This document shows, in pieces, positions 1-8,595 of a stretch of 64,000 bases of DNA. Position 1 is the first letter of the stretch; each line of letters starts with the position of its first letter. The notes beneath the pieces were generated by a model that worked only from the letters and a program-made list of their open reading frames with translations, was not told where the DNA came from and did no database searches. The position numbers were made by a program, and so were the translations under genes. The DNA comes from Longimicrobiales bacterium (GTDB taxonomy: Bacteria > Gemmatimonadota > Gemmatimonadetes > Longimicrobiales > Gaopeijiaceae). The stretch is from assembly GCA_029245345.1 (NCBI GenBank), contig JAQWPM010000022.1:1-64000 (forward strand). The letters are read 5' to 3'.

Positions 1-92
1 CGCTCGGGTTCGCCAACGGTCCTGTGATTCACAGGTAGACCACCATGCGGTGCCGAGCCCCGGTCGGCAAGCGGGTCAGGCGTTCTGAATCG

Positions 93-717
93 TCAGCGCG
101 CCACCAACGTCCGGATATCGCGGTTCTCCAGGACCGGCCCCTAATGCTGCGGAGTCCCCTCCAGTCCGACCATGAGCATGGGTTTTGCCAACTCGTGCGA
201 GGCGATCCCAACGTTCGGCACGATGGCTCGCACCAGAGGCCAGATCGGGCGAACCAAGCGGTCCCACACGATCGGCTTGTCTCTCGGAGTCACAGGATAG
301 ATGTACCCGGGTCGAAACAGGTGCACCCGCGAGAATCCCATCTTCACCAAGGCCTTTTCCGCCATGCCCTTGTATCGGGCGAGGGTTCGCCCGGCGGAGT
401 GCTTCCCCAAAGGCGACCGTGCAGTCGACGGTGATCTTCCTGAAAACGTCATCGGGGACCGATCCTGTGTACGCCCCGAGGCAGAAGAGAGCGGCGTCCT
501 GCCCCGCGAGCACGTCCTCGAGGCCAGTGAAATCCTCGAAGTCGGCGTGCTCGATCTCGGTCAGCTTCGGAGAAGCGACGCCGGTCGCCCGACGGCCGAG
601 CGTGGTCACCGCACCGATCCGCGGCTCGGCTAGCGCCTGCTCGAGCACCAGCCCACCGACCATGCCGGTCGCACCGGTGATGACCACGTTGACTGCACTC
701 AACTCGCGCACCCCCAT
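93..717 (-). pseudogene. NAD(P)-binding epimerase/oxidoreductase, disrupted
   Basis: The N-terminal part reads as a short-chain NAD(P)-binding Rossmann protein: VVITGATGMVGGLVLEQAL carries the glycine-rich GxxGxxG loop and is followed by LGRRATG. Near position 385 the frame is lost just after EALRRAN and the family continues one frame over as ARYKGMAEKALVKMGFSRV and then LFRPGYIYP. The stretch normally lying between these two blocks is missing, so a small deletion accompanies the frameshift. In the second frame a TAG at about 141 interrupts the C-terminus, after which VLENRDIR still follows in frame. With a deletion, a frameshift and a late stop, I call it a pseudogene. The family resembles the atypical SDRs of roughly 215-230 residues. 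Its original substrate cannot be told. Confidence 0.75.
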
Positions 718-828
718 CCACTTGTATATGATCGGAACCTGATCCGATCGGAGACTTCGTCCGCGAAGCTAGGAGCATCGAGCTCCCGCACCCAACGACG
801 CCACGCCCGTCCCACTTGGAGGGGAAAC

Positions 829-1212
829 ATGTTCAAACGCGCACCCACGGCAGCCTTTATGCTGCTCGTCCTCACTGCTTGTGGAGCCAGCACACCGCCC
901 GCCCCACCGCCTCCGCCACCGTTCTCACCGGCCGGCACCTACGACATCATGCTCGAGATGCAGGGGATGTCGATGGGTGGCATTCTCGTGATTTCGGGAT
1001 CCGCCGAAGCTGGATGGGGTGGAAGCATCGAAGTTGAAATGGGTGGAACAGGGTTGGGCGACGTAGTCGTCAGCGGAAATACGGTCACGTTCAGCCTGGC
1101 CGAGATCGGCGGCACGGCAGAACTCGAGTTTGAGGGCGACGAATTCATGGGCATCATGAGCAGCAGCATGGGTGACGCTAGCCTGCAGGGAACGAAGCGG
1201 GCCGGCAACTAG
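829..1212 (+). CDS. Small glycine-rich lipoprotein, function unknown
   Basis: A 127-residue protein with a lipoprotein signal: positive start MFKRAP, hydrophobic AAFMLLVL and lipobox LTAC, so Cys18 should be lipidated and the protein anchored in the envelope. A short proline-rich linker (PPAPPPPPPF) separates the anchor from a domain of about 95 residues rich in Gly, Met and beta-strand-like stretches (GTYDIMLEMQGMSMGG). The GTYD start and the alternating strand pattern suggest a small beta-sandwich or lipocalin-like fold, which is an inference. A GAGGGGAAAC ribosome-binding region sits just before the ATG. I do not recognise a named family. It stands alone, divergent from the gene at 93-717. 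Confidence 0.7.
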   Translation: MFKRAPTAAFMLLVLTACGASTPPAPPPPPPFSPAGTYDIMLEMQGMSMGGILVISGSAEAGWGGSIEVEMGGTGLGDVVVSGNTVTFSLAEIGGTAELEFEGDEFMGIMSSSMGDASLQGTKRAGN

Positions 1213-1264
1213 CCGGCCACACCCGAAGACTTACGAAGATGATCGCCAAGCGGTCCCGTCGGGT

Positions 1265-2053
1265 TTAATCCTGTCGGGACCGCTCTCGGTTCTGGCTGAA
1301 GAGCCACGGCGCCAGATCGTCGGTGCTGTACGCCGCGTCCCACGAATTGTGGGTGACCCCTTCGAACTCCGTGTAGGTCACGTCCGCGCCAATGGCCTCG
1401 AGCGCCGCCGCGATCCCGCGTGACTCCGCGACCGGAACAACCTGGTCGGCGCCCCCGTGAAAGATCCAGGTCGGCAGACCAGCTACGGCCTCGGCGAGTT
1501 CGGAGAACGGTTCCTCTGAGTCGACGAAGGGACCAGGGTACCGCGCCGTCCCCGTCACGTAGCCGCACACCGCCACCAACGCCGCGAAGCGCTCCGCGTT
1601 GCGTGAACCCACATACCAAGCGCCGGCCCCACCCATCGATAGTCCGGTGAGGTAGACCCGGTCCACATCCGTGCTGTATTCAGACTCCGTCGCATCGAGG
1701 GCGACCAGTGCCACGTCCCCGAACGTCCCAACCCAAGTGGCGTCCTCAGCGACCTGCGGCATCACCATGATGGCCGGCCAGCGCATCACGTTGAAACGCA
1801 CCGCGGCAGGCAGCCCGACCTGGGTCTGAATGAGACCGTCGTCCCCTCGCTCCCCCGCGCCGTGAAGGAACAGGATCACCGGCCAGTCCTGCGATGCGGT
1901 GTAATCACGCGGGACGTAGACTTGGTACCGGTGTTGGGCCCCATCAACGGTGACTGTGCGATCGAGGAACCCGGTCGGGACACCTTGAGCCGCGGCGCCT
2001 CCTCCTCCGGCGACGATCGCACCAAGCAGCAGCCCAGCCATACGCCTCGCCAT
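1265..2053 (-). CDS. Exported alpha/beta hydrolase (PHB depolymerase/phospholipase-like)
   Basis: A 262-residue esterase of the alpha/beta-hydrolase fold with an N-terminal signal peptide (MARRMAGLLLGAIVAGGGG, cleavage near AAAQG). Visible catalytic elements are the oxyanion region LFLHGAGERGDDG, the nucleophile elbow GLSMGGAGAW (Ser), an acidic residue in HGGADQVVP and the histidine in VTHNSWDAAY. This set and the order match the feruloyl-esterase/polyhydroxybutyrate-depolymerase-like group that cleaves esters outside the cytoplasm. The actual substrate is not visible. Its ATG directly abuts the stop of the upstream propeller lipoprotein (2054-3160), so the two are probably co-transcribed and translationally coupled. 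Confidence 0.85.
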   Translation of the reverse strand: MARRMAGLLLGAIVAGGGGAAAQGVPTGFLDRTVTVDGAQHRYQVYVPRDYTASQDWPVILFLHGAGERGDDGLIQTQVGLPAAVRFNVMRWPAIMVMPQVAEDATWVGTFGDVALVALDATESEYSTDVDRVYLTGLSMGGAGAWYVGSRNAERFAALVAVCGYVTGTARYPGPFVDSEEPFSELAEAVAGLPTWIFHGGADQVVPVAESRGIAAALEAIGADVTYTEFEGVTHNSWDAAYSTDDLAPWLFSQNRERSRQD

Positions 2054-3160
2054 TCAGCCTCCGCCTGGGGAGAACTTCTGAACACGACGTCCCGTGGATG
2101 CTTCACCCACGTAGATGTTGCCCTGGGAGTCCACACTCATGCCGTGGGGACGAAGGAACTGGCCGACCTGCCGGCCTCCACGTCCGAACTCACCAACAAC
2201 CTCCAGACTCTCACGCTCCAGCACCCAAATCTTGTGGTTCGTGCCGTCGGCCAAGTACAGCCATTCCTGATCCGCATCGGGCGAGAGCGAGATCACAAAA
2301 GCCGAGCCCGACGCAAGCGTCTGAGGCGCGATGATCTTCTCGGTAACGAACGTGCCGTCCTGCTGGAAGACCTGAATGCGATTTCCACGCCGGTCCGCCA
2401 CATAGATGTGACCATCATTCGATCCGATGAGGCCATGCACGGTGCCGAATTCCGTGGGCGGCATACCCACGTCGTAGTTTGCGTAGTCGTAGCGAGCTTC
2501 GTCGTCCGGCGTCTCGCCGTATGCGCCCCAATGGCGAAGATAGGCTCCCGTCTCACCGTCGAAGACGACAACACGCCGGTTGCGATACCCGTCGGCTACA
2601 AAGACCTCGTTCGTTCCCGAATCCACCCAGATCCCGGCGGGGCCACCAAGAAGCGTCTCGGAAGCGGATCCCTCGGTCACATCGTACTCACCAATCTGCA
2701 TCACGAGTTCACCGCTGCGCGTGAACTTCATCAGTCGATGGTGGCTGTACGTGCCGACCCACACGAAGTCGTTGTGATCGACGAAGAGGCCATGTGGATT
2801 TCGGGGAAACTCAGACACGTCCTGTGTCGAGGCGTCACCCCACCCTTGCACGAGGTCCCCGTTCGCGTCGAACTCGAGAACGACAGGAGCGGGCACGCAG
2901 CATTCTCCAATGGGCGGATCCTGAACGGCGGACGTCTCTTCCGGAGTCAGCACCTCAGGCAGATGCGTGACCCACACATGGTCCTGCGCATCTACAAACA
3001 CGGCCGTGACGGCTCCCATGATCCAATCGTTCGGCATCTCATGCGGCCAAGACGGATCAACGGTGAACGTCGGTGGGCCGTCCGTGCCTGCCTCACTCCC
3101 GCAGGCGCTGACACCAACCGTGAGCGCAACTACAGCCGTCATCAATCCGAATCTACGCAT
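2054..3160 (-). CDS. NHL-repeat six-bladed beta-propeller lipoprotein
   Basis: A 368-residue exported protein starting with a lipoprotein signal (MRRFGLMTAVVALTVGVSAC, lipobox VSAC). The body is a series of NHL-type blades that can be seen by their repeated signatures: HGLFVDHNDFVWVGTYSHHR, GIWVDSGTNEVFVADGYRNR, HGLIGSNDGHIYVADRRGNR and HGMSVDSQGNIYVGEASTGR. This arrangement resembles the peptidyl-alpha-hydroxyglycine alpha-amidating-lyase-like propellers common in environmental bacteria. In bacteria these are generally uncharacterised, and I infer a binding or lyase role in the periplasm. It is the first gene of a two-gene operon with the esterase at 1265-2053. Confidence 0.85.
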   Translation of the reverse strand: MRRFGLMTAVVALTVGVSACGSEAGTDGPPTFTVDPSWPHEMPNDWIMGAVTAVFVDAQDHVWVTHLPEVLTPEETSAVQDPPIGECCVPAPVVLEFDANGDLVQGWGDASTQDVSEFPRNPHGLFVDHNDFVWVGTYSHHRLMKFTRSGELVMQIGEYDVTEGSASETLLGGPAGIWVDSGTNEVFVADGYRNRRVVVFDGETGAYLRHWGAYGETPDDEARYDYANYDVGMPPTEFGTVHGLIGSNDGHIYVADRRGNRIQVFQQDGTFVTEKIIAPQTLASGSAFVISLSPDADQEWLYLADGTNHKIWVLERESLEVVGEFGRGGRQVGQFLRPHGMSVDSQGNIYVGEASTGRRVQKFSPGGG

Positions 3161-3371
3161 CGCTCGGTACCTCCAATCGGGTGGATCAAGCGAACAACTT
3201 GTAGAGGAGCCGCTGCGTACGCGAGTGTGTACCGGCCGGACTGAGCTAGAAATTCGGACCCAAGTATTCCCTAACGGAACTGGTCGTGGGCCTGCGCTTC
3301 GTCCGGAGATCCCAGTCCGTGTTTGGTACCGGCGACCGGCGTCGCCTCACGGGTCGTGACCTCAGGCGACA

Positions 3372-5321
3372 TCAGCGGTGGATGATGAAGTCGACGAAGA
3401 GTGGTCGGTGGTCCGAGGCGACAGGTTCGTCCAGCACTCTCTGCTGCAGCACAGTGAAACGATCCTTCGGGCGCATGATGACGAAGTCGATCTCTCGTAC
3501 CGGGTCGAAGGACGAGAAGGTGAAGCGGTCCACACCCTTGTCCACGATGCCCCATTCGTCGGCGAAGAAGTCCATCACGAACGAACCCGGTGTCGAGTTG
3601 TAGTCGCCGGCCAGGATCGTGGGAACACCATCGTTCGGGAGCTGCGCAGACAGTTCAAGCGCCTGAGCCAAGCGCTCGTCCTCCGTCCTGTAGAAGTGAA
3701 TGCTGGCGAAGCGCACCATTTCTCCAGTCGATGGAGAAATGACGTCCACAACGACTGAAGAACGAGGCTCGTCTCCGTCTGGAAGTCGGACGTTTCGTGA
3801 GGCAGAAATTGGCCACCGAGACAGTACAGCCATGCCGTACGCGCCCCCTTGATAGGCCATGAATCGCCCGAAAACGGGCGTCATTCCCGTGAGTCGCCCC
3901 AATTCAGCGGCTTGATCGACCCCGTCGGTACGGGTCGCGACACTGTCGACCTCTTGGAGCGCCAAAAGGTCCGGATTCACTTCACGAATCAGAGCAGCGA
4001 TCCGCTCGAGATCGAGCACCTCATCCATGCCGGCCCCGTGATGGATGTTGTATGCCATGACACGGATCGTATCCGCCGCGTCCGTCTCTATGGAAGCGCC
4101 GCCACCACCCTCACGAACCATGACCTCCGAGGTCATCTCGTATATCTCGAGGCGCTGAATGCCCAACTCGTCTACTCGCACGGTGAGGAGATGGTCTCGT
4201 CCCACCGACAGGAGACGCGCTCTCGGTGCCCGGACCGCCCCGAGAGAAGCACCGGACGGATCGAACAAGAAGTACTCCACGAATTCCCCGACCGGGCCAT
4301 GCGTCACCCACAGGTCTCCCGAAGGCGCCAGGTGAAGATCCGAATAGGGAGGCCGCTCCGTCGGCATAGGGACCTCAGCCAACAGCCGGCGCATATCGTC
4401 CGCGCTGACTTTGGCACCAAGGGACGCGTAGGCAGCGTCACGCCACGTTGCGATCTCGGCCTCATCATCTCCGACCGGTAGGGGCGAGGCACTCCACTCG
4501 ATCGACGTCTCGGTACCATCCTCGGCGAAACACGTGACACCACTGGCCGACTGATCACCAATGCACACGCGCCCTCCTGTCCCATCGACGGCGAAGGAAG
4601 GTTGCCGGGCGAGAGGAGGCGCCATGGCCCAATCGCCCCAAGGCGCGGACACGGTGACTTGTTCGAGGTCACCGAAGAACATCAAAGTGTCCACCGACTG
4701 CATATCCGCAGATACGCGAAGGGCACCACTCCCAGGACGGAAGCGTGCTTCGCGCGACCCCTCTTTCATCTCTTTCACCGAGGCCTTCTCGATGAGGCTT
4801 ACCAGAATGTCCCGATTGGGGAGCAGCATGGCAGACTTCGGGTAGAGCGGCGCTGCCGTGGCCTTGGCAATCTGGGCCAGTGGATAACTGTCTACGCCTG
4901 CGAAGGCACCTTCTCCATCAAAGCTGGAGACCCGCCACGCTTCGCGATCCCACACGAAGATCGAATCTTGATCGCCAATGAAGACCTGGCTGGGAGATTG
5001 AAACTCACCGGGCCCCTGCCCCGGCCCGCCAATCACTCTCTTGAACGTCCCATCCGGAGCGAAGAGGCGGACGCTGTGTGTACCGAGATCAGCAACAACC
5101 AAGTCCCCATCCGACTGCAGGCCCGCCGCCGAGATGTTCACGAACTGGTACTCGGGATCTCCGTCCAGGACCCCCACTGAGCGCAGCGGCTCTGGCGAGA
5201 CGTGCCAGGGACTTCGCTCCGCGGTACCCATGGCCGAGCTCGTGTCCGCAGGCCGATCTTCGCCACGGCAAGCGACAAGAACCGCGACGACGGCCAGAGC
5301 CGTGCACCTCCGGAGCTTCAT
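3372..5321 (-). CDS. Lipoprotein: beta-propeller fused to endonuclease/exonuclease/phosphatase domain
   Basis: About 649 residues from the chosen ATG at 5321 (MKLRRCTALAVVAVLVAC, lipobox LVAC). Upstream in-frame starts are unlikely because they would precede the lipoprotein signal. The first roughly 400 residues are a six-bladed propeller typical of secreted 6-bladed/NHL proteins (LQSDGDLVVADLGTHSVRLF, VIGGPGQGPGEFQSPSQVF). The last 230 residues are a complete endonuclease/exonuclease/phosphatase fold: RVMAYNIHHG, ALQEVD with the metal-binding Glu, MAVLSRWPI, ASIHFYR, ILAGDYNSTPG with Asp and Asn, and terminal ASDHRPLFVDF with the catalytic Asp-His. In bacteria such domains hydrolyse phosphodiesters of lipids or nucleic acids. 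Here it would be tethered to a periplasmic membrane face. The fusion in one polypeptide is unusual. Confidence 0.8.
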   Translation of the reverse strand: MKLRRCTALAVVAVLVACRGEDRPADTSSAMGTAERSPWHVSPEPLRSVGVLDGDPEYQFVNISAAGLQSDGDLVVADLGTHSVRLFAPDGTFKRVIGGPGQGPGEFQSPSQVFIGDQDSIFVWDREAWRVSSFDGEGAFAGVDSYPLAQIAKATAAPLYPKSAMLLPNRDILVSLIEKASVKEMKEGSREARFRPGSGALRVSADMQSVDTLMFFGDLEQVTVSAPWGDWAMAPPLARQPSFAVDGTGGRVCIGDQSASGVTCFAEDGTETSIEWSASPLPVGDDEAEIATWRDAAYASLGAKVSADDMRRLLAEVPMPTERPPYSDLHLAPSGDLWVTHGPVGEFVEYFLFDPSGASLGAVRAPRARLLSVGRDHLLTVRVDELGIQRLEIYEMTSEVMVREGGGGASIETDAADTIRVMAYNIHHGAGMDEVLDLERIAALIREVNPDLLALQEVDSVATRTDGVDQAAELGRLTGMTPVFGRFMAYQGGAYGMAVLSRWPISASRNVRLPDGDEPRSSVVVDVISPSTGEMVRFASIHFYRTEDERLAQALELSAQLPNDGVPTILAGDYNSTPGSFVMDFFADEWGIVDKGVDRFTFSSFDPVREIDFVIMRPKDRFTVLQQRVLDEPVASDHRPLFVDFIIHR

Positions 5322-5376
5322 AGTCCTCAGTCTCATACGGTCCCTGGTGCTCACAATTAGCCATCGAAAAAGAAGG

Positions 5377-5472
5377 TAGACTCCGATCAAAGTCAGGGTA
5401 GACACTTCCGACCCTGTCGGCGACGAGTGCCACCACATCCGGTCCGAACAGGTCCTTCAGTGGTACAGCCAT
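5377..5472 (-). pseudogene. DNA alkylation repair (AlkD-like) enzyme, N-terminal remnant
   Basis: The first 32 codons, MAVPLKDLFGPDVVALVADR followed by VGSVYPDFDRSL, match the opening helix of the HEAT-like DNA alkylation repair proteins (typically MAEPLKD.FG...V......YP.FD). The rest of the roughly 370-residue protein is absent: the frame runs into unrelated sequence and then into the start of the propeller-phosphatase gene at 5321. This is a truncated gene end, probably left by a large deletion. The identification rests on pattern memory of the family start and is moderately secure. Confidence 0.55.
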
Positions 5473-5647
5473 GCTCCCCCATCCTCTTGTACGAGATCAA
5501 CTGGATCTCATCCAACTCCGGCAAATACGCTTCCCGATCGGTGACCCGCAACTCGCATCCCTGGTCGGTCCAGTCCGAACGAAGGCCGCCCGGAATCCCG
5601 CCGTAGTCCTTCGTGTACGGAGGATCCTGGAGTACTTCACGAAGCAC
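5393..5647 (-). other. Unrecognised open reading frame, probable gene fragment
   Basis: A short reading frame opening with GTG and containing DPPYTKDYGGIPGGLRSD and VTDREAYLPELDEIQLISYK, whose composition looks protein-like rather than random. It overlaps the AlkD-like remnant in another frame at its end, where the coding look is lost. It may be the C-terminal piece of a gene whose upstream part was deleted. I do not recognise a family. Confidence 0.25.
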
Positions 5648-5773
5648 CTCGCCCCCGAGCCAGCAGAGTCAGCTTCAAACCGAGTCGACACTTTGAACGA
5701 GATGGTGCGGTGGGTATAAGCACCCAAGTCACGGAGGTCCCCACTCCGACTCTCGACGTTCATGCGCGAATGT

Positions 5774-6334
5774 TCACCGAACATGGATGGCGACGCCCAA
5801 GATGAATCGATGGGCTAATGCGAATTCATCGGGATCGATGATCGAGCTATACCACCCACTGATCTGATCTCGTAAGAACACCTCGACGCCCCACGCCTCC
5901 GTCAGGGGAAAGCGGGCCAGAATCCCCGGAACCAGGAGCTCCTCGGCGTTCGCGCTACTGCGGAAACCGGGGTCCGTCTCGTTGAGGTCATCCCATAGAT
6001 AGGCGCCGATCCCGAGCGTCACACCAACGGCACCGCCACCGCCACCCGCACGGGTCATAAGACGTCCACCAATCGAGATCGAGGCGTGATTCCGATGGAG
6101 TTCGTCCGAAGCCACCGGAAAGTCGGTCCGAGCAAATCCGAGATCCATGGTGAACGCCGAGCCTCGCTCGGGTCCGCTGGAAACCCCGATGTTGATCCCC
6201 GGACCCACCTCAGTCCCATTGAAATCGGTATCAACCCAGAGCGTGGGGCCGACCGACCACTTGGTCTGCGCGGACACTGCCCCGGGTATGGCGGCCAAGG
6301 CGGTGATTATCAGCATTCGGCGGAGCTTCGTCAC
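5774..6334 (-). CDS. Outer-membrane beta-barrel-like exported protein
   Basis: About 186 residues. I chose the GTG at 6334 because it opens a proper signal peptide (VTKLRRMLIITALAAIPG, cleavage after VSAQ). The mature part alternates aromatic and small residues as in small outer-membrane barrels (TKWSVGPTLWVDTDF, SISIGGRLMT, GVTLGIGAYLWDD, FILGVAIHVR), with an uninterrupted glycine run in the middle (RAGGGGGAVG). Reading further upstream in the same frame without a stop gives the C-terminal half of an ASCH-domain protein, so the two genes are now joined: the ASCH gene appears to have lost its own end. No named family is recognised for the barrel. Confidence 0.65.
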   Translation of the reverse strand: MTKLRRMLIITALAAIPGAVSAQTKWSVGPTLWVDTDFNGTEVGPGINIGVSSGPERGSAFTMDLGFARTDFPVASDELHRNHASISIGGRLMTRAGGGGGAVGVTLGIGAYLWDDLNETDPGFRSSANAEELLVPGILARFPLTEAWGVEVFLRDQISGWYSSIIDPDEFALAHRFILGVAIHVR

Positions 6335-6665
6335 GATCTTCTCGGCGTCAGTTCCAAGTGGGATATCGGCGCGCATGGCGAGGCGAGGATCAGGCCCCGC
6401 GAAGGAGAGGCGAGCCCGGTAGACATCAGCTTCGGTTTGACTGACCAGCGCTTCGACGAGTGACGAGAGATCGTCGGCCCCTGCGGAAGCACCATCGGTA
6501 GCCGTGATGTCCGAGACGTTCACGATGTCCACACTCGCGATCGACAACTGATCGATGGATGCGAGCAGTGACCCCTGCCCGCACGGTCGGTCGCTTCCAG
6601 CGTCGAAGCGCCAGCGTGACTGATCCATCGGCGATCTGGACCAACGTCTTCTGCTTGAGAATCAC
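6335..6665 (-). pseudogene. ASCH-domain protein, frameshifted and truncated
   Basis: The start MILKQKTLVQIADGSVTLAL followed by RRWKRPTVRAG is the hallmark opening of small ASCH-domain proteins (RNA-binding fold related to PUA). After VRAG the family sequence continues one frame over (SLLASIDQLSIASVDIVNVS, then YRARLSFAGPDPRLAMRAD). The shift lies at a run of four C on the plus strand (6572-6575). The C-terminus is cut after ADIPLGTDAEKI and passes in frame into the signal peptide of the next gene. A single-base indel in the homopolymer could be a genuine mutation or a sequencing error; the missing C-terminus argues for real decay. Confidence 0.7.
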
Positions 6666-6711
6666 ATTCCCTCCCTCGAGCCGTCCCGGTTATCGAGAAG
6701 TCCTTAGGCAA

Positions 6712-7389
6712 CTAGTACTTGATGTCGGTCCGTCCCACCGTCATCCCGATATTCCCGACTCGCTCGCCCATCGTGTAGTGCTCCCCGCTCCCCGCGGTCA
6801 TGCCGAAGAAGGGTACGTTCGGGACGATAAGGCGACCGTCTGGATCGACGGCACCCTCAAGCGCCGTCGTCGCCACGACTTCCGCGATGAAGAGCTTCCG
6901 TACCGGGGGCACAACGAGCTTCGCGATGATACGGCACTCACAGTGGATCGCGGCTTCTTCCACAGTCGGAGCATCAACCACCGTGGCCCGTCCTCGAGTC
7001 AGTCCCGCGAGCTCGAACTTGTCCGCCACTCGGCTCGAGTTCATGTCGACGGTGTCGAACGAATCGATCATCGACGCGGTCGGAATGTTCAACACGAACT
7101 CGTCGTGCTCATCAAGCAACTTATGCGCCAAGTGCTCCGTCCCGGCGGCCACACCGACTTGGGGAGGCTCCCCATTTACGACGAACGTCCACAGAACCGA
7201 GATCTCGTCCGGGTCTCCCGGCATTCCGTTCACCGTGAGCAGAACGGCCGGAACCGGTGGCAACATGGGGCCCGGCTCGGCAAGCGTCCTGCGGGGGCCG
7301 GTCAACGGAGGCGCTGAGCAGCCCCAAACCGCAGCCAGCGCAGCCGCAGACGAACCACCTTCCAAAAAGCGACGTCGAGTCCAATCCAA
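6712..7389 (-). CDS. Tat-exported flavin-reductase-like (FMN-binding split barrel) protein
   Basis: A 225-residue protein. The start MDWTRRRFLEGGSSAAALAA contains a twin-arginine motif (RRRFLEGG), so export of a folded, cofactor-loaded protein is likely; WGCSAPP could also be a lipobox. The body matches the flavin reductase-like FMN-binding domain (VPAVLLTV, DEISVLWTFVVNGEPPQVGV, FVLNIPT, KFELAGLTRGRATVVDAP, CRIIAKLVV). Cytoplasmic relatives are flavin reductases or nitroreductase-like enzymes; exported forms are little studied. Neighbouring genes give no pathway clue. Confidence 0.75.
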   Translation of the reverse strand: MDWTRRRFLEGGSSAAALAAVWGCSAPPLTGPRRTLAEPGPMLPPVPAVLLTVNGMPGDPDEISVLWTFVVNGEPPQVGVAAGTEHLAHKLLDEHDEFVLNIPTASMIDSFDTVDMNSSRVADKFELAGLTRGRATVVDAPTVEEAAIHCECRIIAKLVVPPVRKLFIAEVVATTALEGAVDPDGRLIVPNVPFFGMTAGSGEHYTMGERVGNIGMTVGRTDIKY

Positions 7390-7467
7390 GAGTCAATCTC
7401 CTCGGGGAGCGACGAGCGTAGTAGGAGTAGGAGTCGCGCCTGGCCGTCACCGGCCAGGCGCTACCAC

Positions 7468-8418
7468 CTAGTGCAGCGTGTCGAATACTTCCAGAACGAG
7501 AGTCTTCGCCGAGTCGATGAAGCCCGGAATCGAGTCCTTCATCCCAGCGAGTACCTTCTGCTGGGCTTTCAGCGCTACGAGCATGTGTTCGCGGAGCTTG
7601 TTCCAAGCCTCCTTCCGCTTCTCGATCAGGTCGATGACGTCCTGAGCCTCGTTCGCGGTCGTTACGACCGGCGTCACGATCTTGGTGACGTATCCGTCTG
7701 ACCCGGCCCGGGCTGTGTGACGGTAGTCGATGTCGAAGGGCAGGTTCCAGTCATGCTTCACCGCGGCTTTGGCCAGCTGCTTCTGGATCTTTTCGAGCTG
7801 GGTGATCTCGATCTTCTTGCTCGCATACTCTTCAGCGAGCTCCTTCCCCAGAATCGTGTGCCCCCTCTTACCCAGCCGGTTGAGGTCTTTGACAGCCTCG
7901 GTGAGCGGGTCATCGCTACTCGCGACCATGGCGCCCCAGCCTAATACATGGGCTCCCAAGGCGATGGCGCGGCGCAGCTGTTCCTGCTGACGCACACTCA
8001 ACTGCCCTTCCTGCTTCACTTTGTCGAGTGCCAGACTCGCGACGGCACGGGCAACGGTCGACTGATCAGGAACAGCTTTGGGAGGCGGACCGGTCGGAGC
8101 TCTACGCGTAGTGGCCGCTCTTCGGGCCGGGCGCCGCGTAGGCGGTGGAGGTGGAGGCGTGGGAGCGGCCTTCTTCGCAGGGGCAGCCTTCTTCGCCGGC
8201 TTTGCAGCCTTCTTCGCCGGGGCAGCCTTCTTCGCCGGCTTCGCGGCCTTCTTCGCCGGGGCAGCCTTTTTGGCCGGCTTTGCAGCCTTCTTAGCCGGGG
8301 CAGCCTTCTTCGCCGGCTTCGCGGCCTTCTTCGCCGGCTTCGCGGCCTTCTTCGCCGGCTTCGCGGCCTTCTTCGCCGGGGCAGCCTTTTTGGCTGGCTT
8401 GGTGGCTTTCCGAGAGAT
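7468..8418 (-). CDS. Lys/Ala/Pro-repeat (histone H1-like) protein with C-terminal domain, non-canonical start
   Basis: The frame encodes about 316 residues. The first 80 or so are tandem AKKAAKPAKKAAP repeats, like bacterial histone-H1-like DNA-binding tails, then a PTPPPPPTRRPARRAATTRR linker, then a 190-residue acidic/helical domain (VKQEGQLSVRQQEQLRRAIA, DWNLPFDIDYRH) that I do not recognise. No ATG, GTG or TTG occurs in frame before the repeats; the first in-frame stop upstream is TAG, and the only well-placed signal is GGAGGAG four bases before an ATC at 8418. A GTG at 8019 is possible but would discard the repeats and cut into the conserved-looking domain. Hence either a rare ATC start or a lost start codon. 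Likely role: nucleoid association, inferred from the basic tail only. Confidence 0.6.
   Translation of the reverse strand: MSRKATKPAKKAAPAKKAAKPAKKAAKPAKKAAKPAKKAAPAKKAAKPAKKAAPAKKAAKPAKKAAPAKKAAKPAKKAAPAKKAAPTPPPPPPTRRPARRAATTRRAPTGPPPKAVPDQSTVARAVASLALDKVKQEGQLSVRQQEQLRRAIALGAHVLGWGAMVASSDDPLTEAVKDLNRLGKRGHTILGKELAEEYASKKIEITQLEKIQKQLAKAAVKHDWNLPFDIDYRHTARAGSDGYVTKIVTPVVTTANEAQDVIDLIEKRKEAWNKLREHMLVALKAQQKVLAGMKDSIPGFIDSAKTLVLEVFDTLH
8168..8407 (-). repeat. Tandem 18/36-bp coding repeats (Ala-Lys-Lys-Ala-Ala-Lys-Pro)
   Basis: About fifteen imperfect units built on an 18-bp or 21-bp theme encode alternating PAKKAA and KPAKKAA blocks of the gene at 7468-8418. The units differ by silent changes and AAA/AAG exchanges, so copy number probably varies by slippage. 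Confidence 0.85.
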
Positions 8419-8595
8419 GGAGCTCCTCCAGGGATTCTGCGTTTCTACGAACTACTTCAGGCCCGGATTGGGCCCAGCATCCCAAAGACTACAAGAGATT
8501 CCCGGAAGTTGAAGCCCGACAGGGCATCGGGGAGAACAAGCCACCGAGACAAGTCCCGAAAAGGCCCAGAGTAACAGGTTTTTTCAGGATTTCGA

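Noticed and set aside
139-144. In-frame TAG in the NAD(P)-binding pseudogene considered as pyrrolysine or readthrough
   Set aside because: The same gene already has a deletion and a frameshift; a TAG near the end fits ordinary decay.
1862-3244. Long plus-strand frame of about 460 codons
   Set aside because: It is antisense to the esterase and the propeller lipoprotein, whose motifs are clear; the plus-strand frame has no recognisable domain.
8168-8407. Tandem repeats considered as a CRISPR-like or minisatellite array
   Set aside because: No unique spacers; units are coding and explained by the Lys/Ala repeat protein.
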